DNA from: Pedobacter sp. V48
GTDB taxonomy: Bacteria > Bacteroidota > Bacteroidia > Sphingobacteriales > Sphingobacteriaceae
Assembly: GCF_000523515.1 (NCBI RefSeq)
Contig: NZ_AWRU01000031.1
Span: forward strand, 266,499-310,004
Direction: 5' to 3'
DNA: 43,506 nucleotides
Each line of letters begins with the position of its first letter. Position 1 is the stretch's first letter. Shown piece after piece: positions 15,893-24,103 of the stretch. Both the position numbers and the translations under genes were made by a program. The notes under the pieces are model-generated. The model was given only the letters and a program-made list of their open reading frames with translations, was not told the DNA's origin and made no database searches.

Positions 15893-17245
15893 ATGAATAG
15901 AAAAACAGCCGCAATATCGCTACTATCAATAATCCTGGGGTGCTGGCTTCCCTTCAGCGCCTTCTCTCAGAGCCCTCTTCAGGGTCACATAGACGAAGCG
16001 CTCAAAAATAATCTGGGAATACAAAAACAAGATTTCGCTTTACAGCGAAGTCTCTATGCGCTAAAGGAAGCAAAAGGACTATTCCTTCCTGATGTGGAAC
16101 TGAATACCTCCTATCTGACATCCGGAGGTGGACGCAAAATTGAAATCCCAATTGGTGACCTCCTAAATCCTGTATACAGTACCTTAAATAGCTTAACAGG
16201 TTCGGGTAAATTTCCACAAGTTGACAATGTGAGTCAGACTTTTAATCCTAACAATTATTACGATGCCAAAGTGCATACAACCTTGCCTTTATATAATGCT
16301 GAAATCATTTACAACAGCCGTATTAAAAAAGAACAGATAACTATGCAGCAGATAGAATTAAGGTTGTATAAACGTGAACTTATAAAGCAGGTTAAGCTGG
16401 CTTATTATGGATACGAACAATCGCTACAGGCCATAAAAATTTTTGAAAACGGGATTGCATTGGCAAAAGAGAACCTACGGATAAATCAATCCATGGTTAA
16501 AAATGGAAAAGCAATAAGAACAGTGGTGTCTCGTTCAGAGAATGAACTTACAGGTATTGAAACTCAACTCGAAAACGCCAAAACTGAGTCTCTGAATGCT
16601 GCATCCTATTTCAATTTTCTACTCAATAAGCCACTCAACAGTACCATTGAAATTAGTAAAAACGAGAATACGATTATTGGATCCGATTCATCCTCTCATT
16701 CCGGAAAAAGAGAAGAACTTGCCGCGCTGGAATCTTTAAATCAAATAAATACCCTCTCTGTAAAATTAACCCGAGCTGCTGTAGTCCCAAAGCTATCCAC
16801 ATTTGTTGATGTAGGTGCTCAGGGTGATTTTTTAAAAGTTAACAAGGATGCGCCCTATTATCTTTTCGGCGTAACACTATCATGGCAAATATTTAATGGC
16901 AACAGAAATAAAAACAAAACTCAGCAGGCGCTTTTAGATTTAAAGTCGACCGAAACACAAACAGAACAGGCCTCGCAGCAACTGGAACTTGAAGTTATTA
17001 CAGCTCAAAACAAATTGAACGCAGCGCTACAGGCTTTTAAAGCCTCGGTTAGCCAGTCGTCGTTATCTCTTCAATATTATAAAGACGAGCAACGTCTTTA
17101 TAAAGAGGGTCAGGCGCTCTACCTGGAGTTATTGGATGCACAGACAAGACTGATAAATGATCAGCTAAAACAAAGTATTGCCTATCTGAATATGCTAACC
17201 AGAACAACCGAATTGGAAAGAGCAAAAGCAAGCTATATTCTTTAA
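15893..17245 (+). CDS. TolC-family outer-membrane efflux protein
   Basis: The 450-residue protein has a signal peptide (cleavage near PFSAFSQ) and two outer-membrane efflux repeats. These are long alternating helices with conserved segments LNTSYLTSGGG, YNSRIKKEQITM and VDVGAQGDF, followed by LSWQIFNGNRNKNKTQQALL. Length and repeat structure match TolC-like trimeric channels. It is the first gene of a three-gene tripartite efflux operon, 129 bp after tetR and 22 bp before the adaptor gene. Two probable TetR operators lie in its upstream region. Confidence 0.94.
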   Translation: MNRKTAAISLLSIILGCWLPFSAFSQSPLQGHIDEALKNNLGIQKQDFALQRSLYALKEAKGLFLPDVELNTSYLTSGGGRKIEIPIGDLLNPVYSTLNSLTGSGKFPQVDNVSQTFNPNNYYDAKVHTTLPLYNAEIIYNSRIKKEQITMQQIELRLYKRELIKQVKLAYYGYEQSLQAIKIFENGIALAKENLRINQSMVKNGKAIRTVVSRSENELTGIETQLENAKTESLNAASYFNFLLNKPLNSTIEISKNENTIIGSDSSSHSGKREELAALESLNQINTLSVKLTRAAVVPKLSTFVDVGAQGDFLKVNKDAPYYLFGVTLSWQIFNGNRNKNKTQQALLDLKSTETQTEQASQQLELEVITAQNKLNAALQAFKASVSQSSLSLQYYKDEQRLYKEGQALYLELLDAQTRLINDQLKQSIAYLNMLTRTTELERAKASYIL

Positions 17246-17267
17246 CAACCATTTAATTTAAAACAAA

Positions 17268-18302
17268 ATGAAACATATAAATACACTCCCAATCTTCATA
17301 TTTCTTGGTATTGCCGTAATTGGTTGCAGTGAACCAAAACCGGTACAAAAAACCGACAACTCAATTCCGGTAAAGGTGATTTCCTCAAATGCCCTAAATG
17401 AAAACGAACCGGTGGAAACTTCTGGTTTACTATCGTCAGAACAACAGAGTAATCTTTCTTTTAAAACCAGTGGAATCATAAACCACATCCTTGTTAAGGA
17501 AGGTGATCATGTAAGCAATGGGCAAGTACTTGCCTCGCTAAACATGACAGAAGTAAATGCTCAGCTTAACCAGGCCGAAGAGGGATTTAACAAGGCAAAG
17601 CGGGATGCCCAAAGGACAGCAAATTTGTTTAAGGACAGCGTAAGTACCAGAGAGCAATTGGAAAATACGCAAACTGCTTTGACAATTGCCAGAAAAAGTT
17701 TAGACATAGCGCAGTTCAACGCTGTTCAATCAACCATAAGGGCAAATACAACTGGCGTTGTTCTTAAAAAACTGGCAAATGAAGGAGAACAGGTAGCCGG
17801 GGGAACCCCCATACTTTACATAGGTGGTGTTTCAAATAAAGACTGGATAGTTAAATGTGGTATTACCGATAAGGACAGATCAAGGATTAGCGGAAATGAG
17901 AAAGTTGAGTTAAACTTTGATGTCTTTCCTCAAACGCTAACAGGAGTAGTGAAGTCCCTTGCGCAAGGCAGTGATGCAGGTTCGGGTTTATACCAGGCCG
18001 AAATAAGACTCAATCCTACCGATGTCAAATTGATCTCGGGGCTATTTGCCAAAGTAAAAATATATCCTTTTGGTAAAACAGATCTTTTGTCGCTCCCTGT
18101 AGATGCTTTAGTGGAAGGTAAGAACGATAGTGCTTATGTATTTACCTCTGTGAACAACAGAGCAGTAAAAAAACCGGTGAAGGTAGCTTACCTAAAAGGT
18201 GACAAGGCGTTTATCTCTTCTGGCATAGCAGCTACCGATCAGATAATAAGAGAAGGATCAGCCTATCTTACTAACGGTTCTTCAATTAAAATAATCAGAT
18301 AA
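17268..18302 (+). CDS. RND efflux periplasmic adaptor (membrane fusion lipoprotein)
   Basis: The 344-residue protein has a lipoprotein signal; the lipobox AVIGC puts the lipidated Cys at residue 20. The biotinyl-lipoyl-like fold shows SGIINHILVKEGDHVSNGQV and, on the return strand, ANTTGVVLKKLANEGEQV. The intervening helical hairpin is short (about 90-135), and beta-barrel and membrane-proximal domains follow. It bridges the inner-membrane RND pump and the TolC channel encoded on either side, with 16 bp to the pump gene. Confidence 0.94.
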   Translation: MKHINTLPIFIFLGIAVIGCSEPKPVQKTDNSIPVKVISSNALNENEPVETSGLLSSEQQSNLSFKTSGIINHILVKEGDHVSNGQVLASLNMTEVNAQLNQAEEGFNKAKRDAQRTANLFKDSVSTREQLENTQTALTIARKSLDIAQFNAVQSTIRANTTGVVLKKLANEGEQVAGGTPILYIGGVSNKDWIVKCGITDKDRSRISGNEKVELNFDVFPQTLTGVVKSLAQGSDAGSGLYQAEIRLNPTDVKLISGLFAKVKIYPFGKTDLLSLPVDALVEGKNDSAYVFTSVNNRAVKKPVKVAYLKGDKAFISSGIAATDQIIREGSAYLTNGSSIKIIR

Positions 18303-18318
18303 TCTAAATTATTTCAAA

Positions 18319-21300
18319 ATGAAATTACCTGAATTTGCAGTAAAAAATTATCAGTTCACCCTGATCGTTTTCGTAGCAGTGCTGGCTCTGGGGATATATT
18401 CCTTGTTCACCATGCCAAGAAGTGAAGATCCTGAAACCCATCCCCCGCAATTTACGGTAGTTGTGGTATATCCGGGGACTAACCCAAAGGACATGGAGCA
18501 GTTGGTTGTTGACCCAATGGAAAAAAAGATCCATGAACTTGATGATATAAAACATATAACCACAGACATAAGCGATGGCCTTGCAGTTATGCAGATCATT
18601 TATAAATATAACTCGAACCCCGATGACAAGTATCAAGAAGTGGTAAGAGAAATTAACAGTTTGAGAAGTGAATTACCACCTGATATTGCAGATATACGAA
18701 TCAATAAACAGATTCCATCGGACGTTAGCATCTATCAGTTTGCTTTAGTGAGCGAAAACACCTCGAATGCCACACTTAAAAAATATTCAAAAGAGCTAAA
18801 GGAAAGGCTCGAAAAAATACAGGCATTAAAAAGAGTTACCTACGCCGGGGTTCCTGAACATCAGGTAAATGTAAAGCTTAACATCCAAAAAATAGCGCAT
18901 GAAAAACTCACTCAGAACAATGTTATTGCCGCATTACAAAGCGAGAATGTTAACATTCCGGGTGGAAACATTAGCATGGGAAACAGGAAGCTGAATATTA
19001 AAACCAGCGGCAATTTTTCGAGCATAGACGAGGTTAAGAATACGGTAATCTATAGTGCCCAAGGAAAAGTAGTTTACCTAAAAGACATTGCCGATGTTTC
19101 ATTAGGCTATGAAGATGAAACGCATATTACCCGCTTAAACGGCTATAGAAGTAGTTTTATAAACGCGAGCTTAAAAGACGGAGAGAACATTATTTCGGTG
19201 CAGGAAAAAGTTGAACCATTGTTAATGGCTTTTAAAAAGGATTTACCGCCGGGCATTGACCTTGTAAAAGTTTTTGATCAGGCTAAAAGCGTTGATGTCA
19301 GGCTTTCGCATTTTACCAGAGATTTTGGTATCGCAATTCTATTGGTGCTGGTCACCTTACTACCTTTGGGCACCAGGGCATCCGTAGTTGTTATGATCTC
19401 GATTCCACTTTCTCTTGCCATCGGACTTACGTTAATGAGCGCTTTGGGTTACAATATCAATCAGCTAAGCATTGTAGGGATGATTGTAGCGCTGGGCATT
19501 TTGGTTGACGACAGTATTGTCGTGGTCGAAAATATTGAGCGGTATCTCCGTATGGGTTATAGTAAAATAGACGCTTCTATAAAAGCTACTTCACAAATCG
19601 GCATTGCCGTTGTCGGCTGTACGGTCCTACTCATATTTGCCTTTTTACCAATCGTTTTCCTACCGGAAGGTGCAGGCGATTTCATTAGAAGTTTACCGCT
19701 TTCTGTAATTACTACAATTTTTGCTTCTATGTTGGTATCACTTACAGTAGTGCCTTTTTTAGCAAGCATCATTTTGAAACCACATGCAAGTGAGGAAGGT
19801 AATTTTCTGCTTAGGACAATGAAAAAAGGAATTCACACAACTTATGGAGTGGTTCTTAATAAAGCGCTAAAGAGGCCAGTTGTTACTCTTATCATTATTG
19901 GAGGGATCTTTATAGCCTCTCTGGGATTAGTCCCGGTAATTGGAAGTAGCTTGTTCCCAAAATCTGAAAAGCCTATGTTTCTGGTAGATATAGAAACTCC
20001 TGAGGGGACAAATATAAATACCACAAATAAAGTAACCAGGTATGTGGAATCTGTATTGAAAAAAGTACCGGAAATCAGTTCATTTTCCAGTAACGTTGGC
20101 AAAGGGAATCCAAGAATTTATTACAATGTGATCCCACATAATGAAAGCGAAAATTATGCTCAGATCTTTGTACAGGTAGAGGGGTTGGAAACCCGCGAAA
20201 AAGTTGCAGTAATTGAAAGGGTAAGAAAGGCGCTGAATGGTTACCCTGGTGCAAATATTAAGGTTAAGGATTTTGAACAAGGCCCGCCTGTTGATGCCCC
20301 TCTTGCCTACCGCATTTATGCCGATGACCTTGATGGCCTGCGTAAGACAGCATTCGATATTGCCTCGTTAATTAGTAAAGTAGAGGGCACCATTTACGTA
20401 AACAATCCGTTGCTGGTAAAACCTACAGATCTCAAGGTTACGATAAATAAAGAAAAGGCAGCTTTGCTTGGTGTTGCTTCTGCGGATATTGACCGCACAG
20501 TTCGATTGGGATCCGCCGGATTAAATGTAGCAACGTACAGGGAAGACTCGGGAAAAGCAGACAATTATAATGTGAATGTTTCTATTCCAAGAAATAACGA
20601 TATTCAGGATATCAGTATGTTCGACAGGCTATATGTCCCGTCTTCGTCCGGGATAAATATCCCCTTGAAAAATGTGGCGTCTATTGGCTTCGAGAGTTCA
20701 CCAAACCAGATCAGACATTATGATAAAGACAGGTATGTAACTATTTCTGCTTTTGTAAAGCCAGGTTACAATGTACAGCGACTGGACCAGGAAATAACGG
20801 AAAAGCTGAACAAGTTTAAATTCCCTGAAGGGTTCTCTTTTAAAGTTGCGGGTGAGAAAGAAAGTAAAGAAGAAAGCTTTGGCAACCTTGGTCTGATCCT
20901 TATTGTTACTGTTTTTGGTTTTCTTGGTGTGTTGATACTTGAGTTCAAAACCTTTAAAAGTATATTGATTGTGCTGTCGGTTATTCCGCTTGGAATAGTT
21001 GGAGGACTAATCATGCTATTCTTCGCAGGTGAAACGCTCTCCTTTACAGCCACAATAGGTTTTATTGCATTAGTAGGGATAGAAGTTAAAAACTCGCTAT
21101 TGGTTGTAGATTTTACAAATCAGTTAAGGGCACAGGGAAAAAGTATTGAAGAAGCGATTATCGAAGCAGGGGAAATTAGATTTGTACCGATACTTTTGAC
21201 ATCATTAACAGCTATTGGCGGATTACTACCTCTTGTGATCGAATATAGTGAACTCTATTCTCCACTTGCCTTGGTACTTATTGGTGGTTTAATTAGCTCG

Positions 21301-21378
21301 ACATTACTATCAAGACTAGTAACACCAGTGATGTATAAACTTTTACCACCAAAAATTGCTGTTGACCAAAAAATATAA
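18319..21378 (+). CDS. RND-family efflux pump, inner-membrane subunit (AcrB-like)
   Basis: The 1019-residue protein is full length for AcrB/MdtB-type pumps. It has an N-terminal membrane helix, then MPRSEDPETHPP and VVVVYPGTNPKDMEQLV typical of the family. Two large periplasmic loops separate helices 1-2 and 7-8. The proton-relay Asp397-Asp398 pair is in ILVDDSIVVVENIERYLR, and the C-terminal half contains TATIGFIALVGIEVKNSLLV. Substrates are probably hydrophobic toxic compounds, not metals, but this cannot be decided here. It ends 9 bp before a perfect palindromic terminator, closing the operon. Confidence 0.95.
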   Translation: MKLPEFAVKNYQFTLIVFVAVLALGIYSLFTMPRSEDPETHPPQFTVVVVYPGTNPKDMEQLVVDPMEKKIHELDDIKHITTDISDGLAVMQIIYKYNSNPDDKYQEVVREINSLRSELPPDIADIRINKQIPSDVSIYQFALVSENTSNATLKKYSKELKERLEKIQALKRVTYAGVPEHQVNVKLNIQKIAHEKLTQNNVIAALQSENVNIPGGNISMGNRKLNIKTSGNFSSIDEVKNTVIYSAQGKVVYLKDIADVSLGYEDETHITRLNGYRSSFINASLKDGENIISVQEKVEPLLMAFKKDLPPGIDLVKVFDQAKSVDVRLSHFTRDFGIAILLVLVTLLPLGTRASVVVMISIPLSLAIGLTLMSALGYNINQLSIVGMIVALGILVDDSIVVVENIERYLRMGYSKIDASIKATSQIGIAVVGCTVLLIFAFLPIVFLPEGAGDFIRSLPLSVITTIFASMLVSLTVVPFLASIILKPHASEEGNFLLRTMKKGIHTTYGVVLNKALKRPVVTLIIIGGIFIASLGLVPVIGSSLFPKSEKPMFLVDIETPEGTNINTTNKVTRYVESVLKKVPEISSFSSNVGKGNPRIYYNVIPHNESENYAQIFVQVEGLETREKVAVIERVRKALNGYPGANIKVKDFEQGPPVDAPLAYRIYADDLDGLRKTAFDIASLISKVEGTIYVNNPLLVKPTDLKVTINKEKAALLGVASADIDRTVRLGSAGLNVATYREDSGKADNYNVNVSIPRNNDIQDISMFDRLYVPSSSGINIPLKNVASIGFESSPNQIRHYDKDRYVTISAFVKPGYNVQRLDQEITEKLNKFKFPEGFSFKVAGEKESKEESFGNLGLILIVTVFGFLGVLILEFKTFKSILIVLSVIPLGIVGGLIMLFFAGETLSFTATIGFIALVGIEVKNSLLVVDFTNQLRAQGKSIEEAIIEAGEIRFVPILLTSLTAIGGLLPLVIEYSELYSPLALVLIGGLISSTLLSRLVTPVMYKLLPPKIAVDQKI

Positions 21379-21387
21379 GAAACAGTG

Positions 21388-21431
21388 GACCCTTAAAAAA
21401 ATACCCACTAGTGGGTATTTTTTTAAGGGTC
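21388..21431. terminator. 44-nt perfect palindromic terminator after the RND operon
   Basis: Arms 21388-21409 and 21410-21431 are exact reverse complements with no spacer. The core is CCCACTAGTGGG flanked by A7 and T7 tracts. It lies 9 bp past the pump stop codon and would form a terminator on the plus strand, and on the minus strand as well. Confidence 0.85.
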
Positions 21432-21440
21432 TTATAGGGT

Positions 21441-21472
21441 TTAATTTGTGGCGGATAATCTTCACAAATTAA
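21441..21472 (+). other. Perfect inverted repeat before the PEGA-like gene
   Basis: TTAATTTGTG (21441-21450) and CACAAATTAA (21463-21472) pair over 10 bp around a 12-nt loop. The repeat ends 7 bp before the ATG at 21480. It also contains TTAATTTG, one base off the -7 consensus, so it may be an operator or a stem close to the ribosome-binding region. Confidence 0.5.
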
Positions 21473-21479
21473 CTCTATT

Positions 21480-22151
21480 ATGAAATTAAAATCTTTATTA
21501 ACAGCCTCACTGTTTTTAATTGCACCTTTTGCAATTAAAGCCCAAACCGTCCAAATCTCAGCTTCAGAAGCTGATGCAAAAATTGTTGTAGACGGTCAAA
21601 TTTTAGGTACAGGTAATGCAAAAATCAAAGTCCCCAAAAACTCTTGCGTAAATGTAAAAGTGCAGAAAGCCGGGTTCTTAAGATATGAGCAAACTTTCTG
21701 CAATAAGAAGGGAATGGCCGAGCCGCCCAAGAAGCAGTTTTTTGATATGAAGAAGGATGACGCAGAAGAAGCTTCAATAAAAACGGATCAGGCTAACATA
21801 GATTTTTCTATTGAAATCAATAAAAAACAAGATGTGGCGGAGGTTTGGAAACGCGCTAATCAAATCGTGACAGATTACTTTGATGCTATCGAAGTTGCAG
21901 ACAAAGAAACATCTTATTTAAGAACTTCATGGAGTATTCAAAGTTTTCAGCAAAACACTATCAGAACGCGTTTAATTATTAAGCTATCTAAAAGTGAGCC
22001 CCTTACCTATAAGGTTAAACTTGTAAGTGAATTTTCGGGCGCTCCTTTAACAAGCGTAAAAGCTGATGAACAGTTTCACGATTGGGATCGTGTATTGAGA
22101 AAATATCAAAATGTTATTTCTGATTTCACCACACGTTTAGGAAACCAGTAG
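21480..22151 (+). CDS. Secreted protein with N-terminal PEGA-like domain, function unknown
   Basis: The 223-residue protein begins with a clear signal peptide (cleavage after PFAIKA, near residue 21). Residues about 25-80 resemble a PEGA beta-sandwich: ADAKIVVDGQILGTGNAKIK, then VNVKVQKAGFLRYEQTF, with two cysteines that could pair. The rest (about 95-223) is a mixed domain I do not recognise, containing VAEVWKRANQIVTDYFDAI and RTRLIIKLSKSEPLTYKVKL. It sits alone between two terminators, so it is probably monocistronic. It is periplasmic or exported; no function is assigned. Confidence 0.8.
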   Translation: MKLKSLLTASLFLIAPFAIKAQTVQISASEADAKIVVDGQILGTGNAKIKVPKNSCVNVKVQKAGFLRYEQTFCNKKGMAEPPKKQFFDMKKDDAEEASIKTDQANIDFSIEINKKQDVAEVWKRANQIVTDYFDAIEVADKETSYLRTSWSIQSFQQNTIRTRLIIKLSKSEPLTYKVKLVSEFSGAPLTSVKADEQFHDWDRVLRKYQNVISDFTTRLGNQ

Positions 22152-22180
22152 GTTAAGACGCTCGGTAACGCTATCGTTTG

Positions 22181-22211
22181 GGGGACTATCTTTAATAGTC
22201 CCCATTTTTTT
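22181..22211 (+). terminator. Intrinsic terminator of the PEGA-like gene
   Basis: GGGGACTAT (22181-22189) pairs perfectly with ATAGTCCCC (22195-22203) around a 5-nt loop. A run of seven T follows. The T-run overlaps the stop codon of the convergent permease gene. Confidence 0.88.
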
Positions 22212-23661
22212 ACGCAGTTGTTTCAACTTTTTTAGTCAGGTAATAAACAGGTATCCCTATCAGCATAATTAATACACCCCATCCGCAAGTATCTGTTTTG
22301 TAGATTAAAAGTGCAACACTAAGTGCTGATGCTACTATGATATATAACATTGGCAGAACCGGATAACCAAAAGCCCGGTATGGACGCTCTGCATCAGGCA
22401 TTTTTCTTCTTAAAATGAATATTCCATAGATGGTAAGGATATAGAATATCAAAACAATGATCACTACAAAATCCAGAAGAGCTCCATATCTACCCGTTAA
22501 ACACAACACAGAAGCCCATGCTCCCTGTACCCATAAAGCCCAGCCTGGTACATCTGCTTTATTTAAAGTGGCCGCCTTTTTAAAGAACAACCCATCCTTT
22601 GCCATTGTGTAGTATACCCTAGCCCCCGCCATAATCAAACCATTATTACAGGCAAACGTAGAGATCATAATCATTACAGCAATAATTATAGTACCTGCTT
22701 GTCCAAAAATATACTGTGCTGCAACTACTGCTACCCTATCAGATTTTGCTGTGGTAATCTGGTCGAGAGGCAATACCGCAACATACATCAGATTAGCAAG
22801 AATATAAATTATGCTTACAATTAAAGTTCCCAGGAACAAACTTAGACCAACATTGCGCTGAGGATTTTTAATCTCTCCGGCAATGAAGGTAACCCCTGCC
22901 CATGCATCACTTGAAAACAATGAACCAACCATTGCTGCCGAAATTCCCGATAGTAGCAAGCTTCCGCTAATAGGCGCCCAGGTCATTGTTTCTAAACTAA
23001 AAGAACGTGTTTCCCATGCATTTGCCCAGTTTGCATCCCAAACCTCAGCTTTTGCCGCAAGGGTAAATCCGAAAATGATTAAGCCAAAAAGTGATAGGAT
23101 TTTTATAATTGTTAAAACAGTTTGCAGGATTTTACTATCCTTAACGCCACGACTATTTACAAACGTCAGAAAAACGATGGTCACAATAGAGACCAACTGA
23201 GCTGCACTGATTGCGTAATGCTCCGGAATACCTTTGTCGCTAACTCCTGTTTGAATTTGCCATAGGATATTATTTTCACTAAAAGGTTCATAGAGGTAGG
23301 CAGCAAACTTAGAAAACGCGACCCCTACAGCCGCAATAGTACCTGTTTGTATTACTGCAAACAGACTCCATCCATATAAAAATGCAATCAGTTTATTGTA
23401 AGCCTCCTTTAAATAAACATATTGTCCCCCAGCTTTTGGAAACATTGCACTTAACTCTCCGTAACTAACTGCGGCAATAATGGTAATTATTGCGGTAACC
23501 ACCCAGATGAGAATAAGCCAACCGGCAGAACCGACTTGTCGGGCTATATCAGCACTTACAATAAATATACCCGACCCAATCATTGAGCCTACAACGAGCA
23601 TGGTACCATCTAACAGTCCTAGTTCTCTTTTAAAAGAACCGTCTTGATTTTCTTTATCCAT
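22210..23661 (-). CDS. APC-superfamily amino acid permease (LAT-like)
   Basis: I chose the ATG at 23661 (MDKENQDGSFKRELG, 483 residues) over the in-frame ATG at 23700, because the first 13 residues of the longer form look unlike the family. About 12 hydrophobic helices are visible. The first carries the APC signature GTMLVVGSMIGSGIFIVSAD, and YGELSAMFPKAGGQYVYLKE follows. SSDAWAGVTFIAGEIKNPQR lies in the middle. The protein resembles L-type and serine/threonine exchanger permeases. The substrate is unknown. It is a single gene, convergent with the PEGA-like gene and divergent from hppA. Confidence 0.9.
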   Translation of the reverse strand: MDKENQDGSFKRELGLLDGTMLVVGSMIGSGIFIVSADIARQVGSAGWLILIWVVTAIITIIAAVSYGELSAMFPKAGGQYVYLKEAYNKLIAFLYGWSLFAVIQTGTIAAVGVAFSKFAAYLYEPFSENNILWQIQTGVSDKGIPEHYAISAAQLVSIVTIVFLTFVNSRGVKDSKILQTVLTIIKILSLFGLIIFGFTLAAKAEVWDANWANAWETRSFSLETMTWAPISGSLLLSGISAAMVGSLFSSDAWAGVTFIAGEIKNPQRNVGLSLFLGTLIVSIIYILANLMYVAVLPLDQITTAKSDRVAVVAAQYIFGQAGTIIIAVMIMISTFACNNGLIMAGARVYYTMAKDGLFFKKAATLNKADVPGWALWVQGAWASVLCLTGRYGALLDFVVIIVLIFYILTIYGIFILRRKMPDAERPYRAFGYPVLPMLYIIVASALSVALLIYKTDTCGWGVLIMLIGIPVYYLTKKVETTA

Positions 23662-23755
23662 ATGGTTTGTTTGGTTGGTTTTAGCATAAATCCAATACAA
23701 GAGCTTTATAAGTTATGTATCAACTGCCCTGCTAATATATTAAAAATACAGAACG

Positions 23756-23814
23756 TTCGCACATTCTTCATACCTCCTTCACACTTTGTGAAGAATGTAT
23801 GTAGAATGTGCGAA
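23756..23814. repeat. 59-nt interrupted inverted repeat in the permease-hppA intergenic region
   Basis: The outer arms TTCGCACATTCT and AGAATGTGCGAA pair over 12 bp. After one mismatch come CATAC/GTATG and then CTTCAC/GTGAAG around an ACTTT loop, so 24 of 27 possible pairs form. No T-tract follows on either strand, so it does not look like a terminator. It lies 95 bp upstream of the permease start, in the 442-bp gap. Confidence 0.75.
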
Positions 23815-23917
23815 TTATGTGAGGACTTCATCTTTCTCACTAATAAACCCGATTAAAAGCAACCAATGGCATAAATTCACGGTTCATAAAAAAGGTTAGT
23901 AATCAATTCATTAAAAA

Positions 23918-23948
23918 TTTGGTAATTTCAGAAACACGCTTATTTTTG
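23918..23948 (+). promoter_or_regulatory. Predicted hppA promoter
   Basis: TTTG (23918-23921), a 19-bp spacer, then TATTTTTG (23941-23948) matches the Bacteroidota consensus in both boxes. The predicted start near 23955 gives a leader of about 150 nt before the hppA ATG at 24104. Confidence 0.65.
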
Positions 23949-23993
23949 TAAAGCCCGGTCTTGCCAATTAAATGACTTAAGTGCTTTAAGGTA

Positions 23994-24083
23994 ATGGCGA
24001 AAAAGGGCAATCTGCCAGCTACAAACAAATGGCTTTGGCCTTTTTGGAGGCAGCTAAAGTCGACAACTAACAACCAAAAATAA
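23994..24083 (+). CDS. Possible 29-residue leader peptide upstream of hppA
   Basis: An ATG at 23994 preceded by AAGG opens a 29-codon frame ending at TAA 24081-24083, inside the predicted hppA leader and 20 bp before the hppA ATG. The peptide is basic and rich in tryptophan (three Trp within the stretch KWLWPFWRQLK). There is no family match that I know of. It could be a regulatory upstream ORF or chance; codon evidence is too short to decide. Confidence 0.25.
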   Translation: MAKKGNLPATNKWLWPFWRQLKSTTNNQK

Positions 24084-24103
24084 ACTAAACAAGAGATCAA
24101 AGT

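Noticed and set aside
23903..24100. 65-codon minus-strand ORF divergent from hppA
   Set aside because: It lies antisense to the predicted hppA promoter and leader, has no ribosome-binding site and no recognisable protein features.
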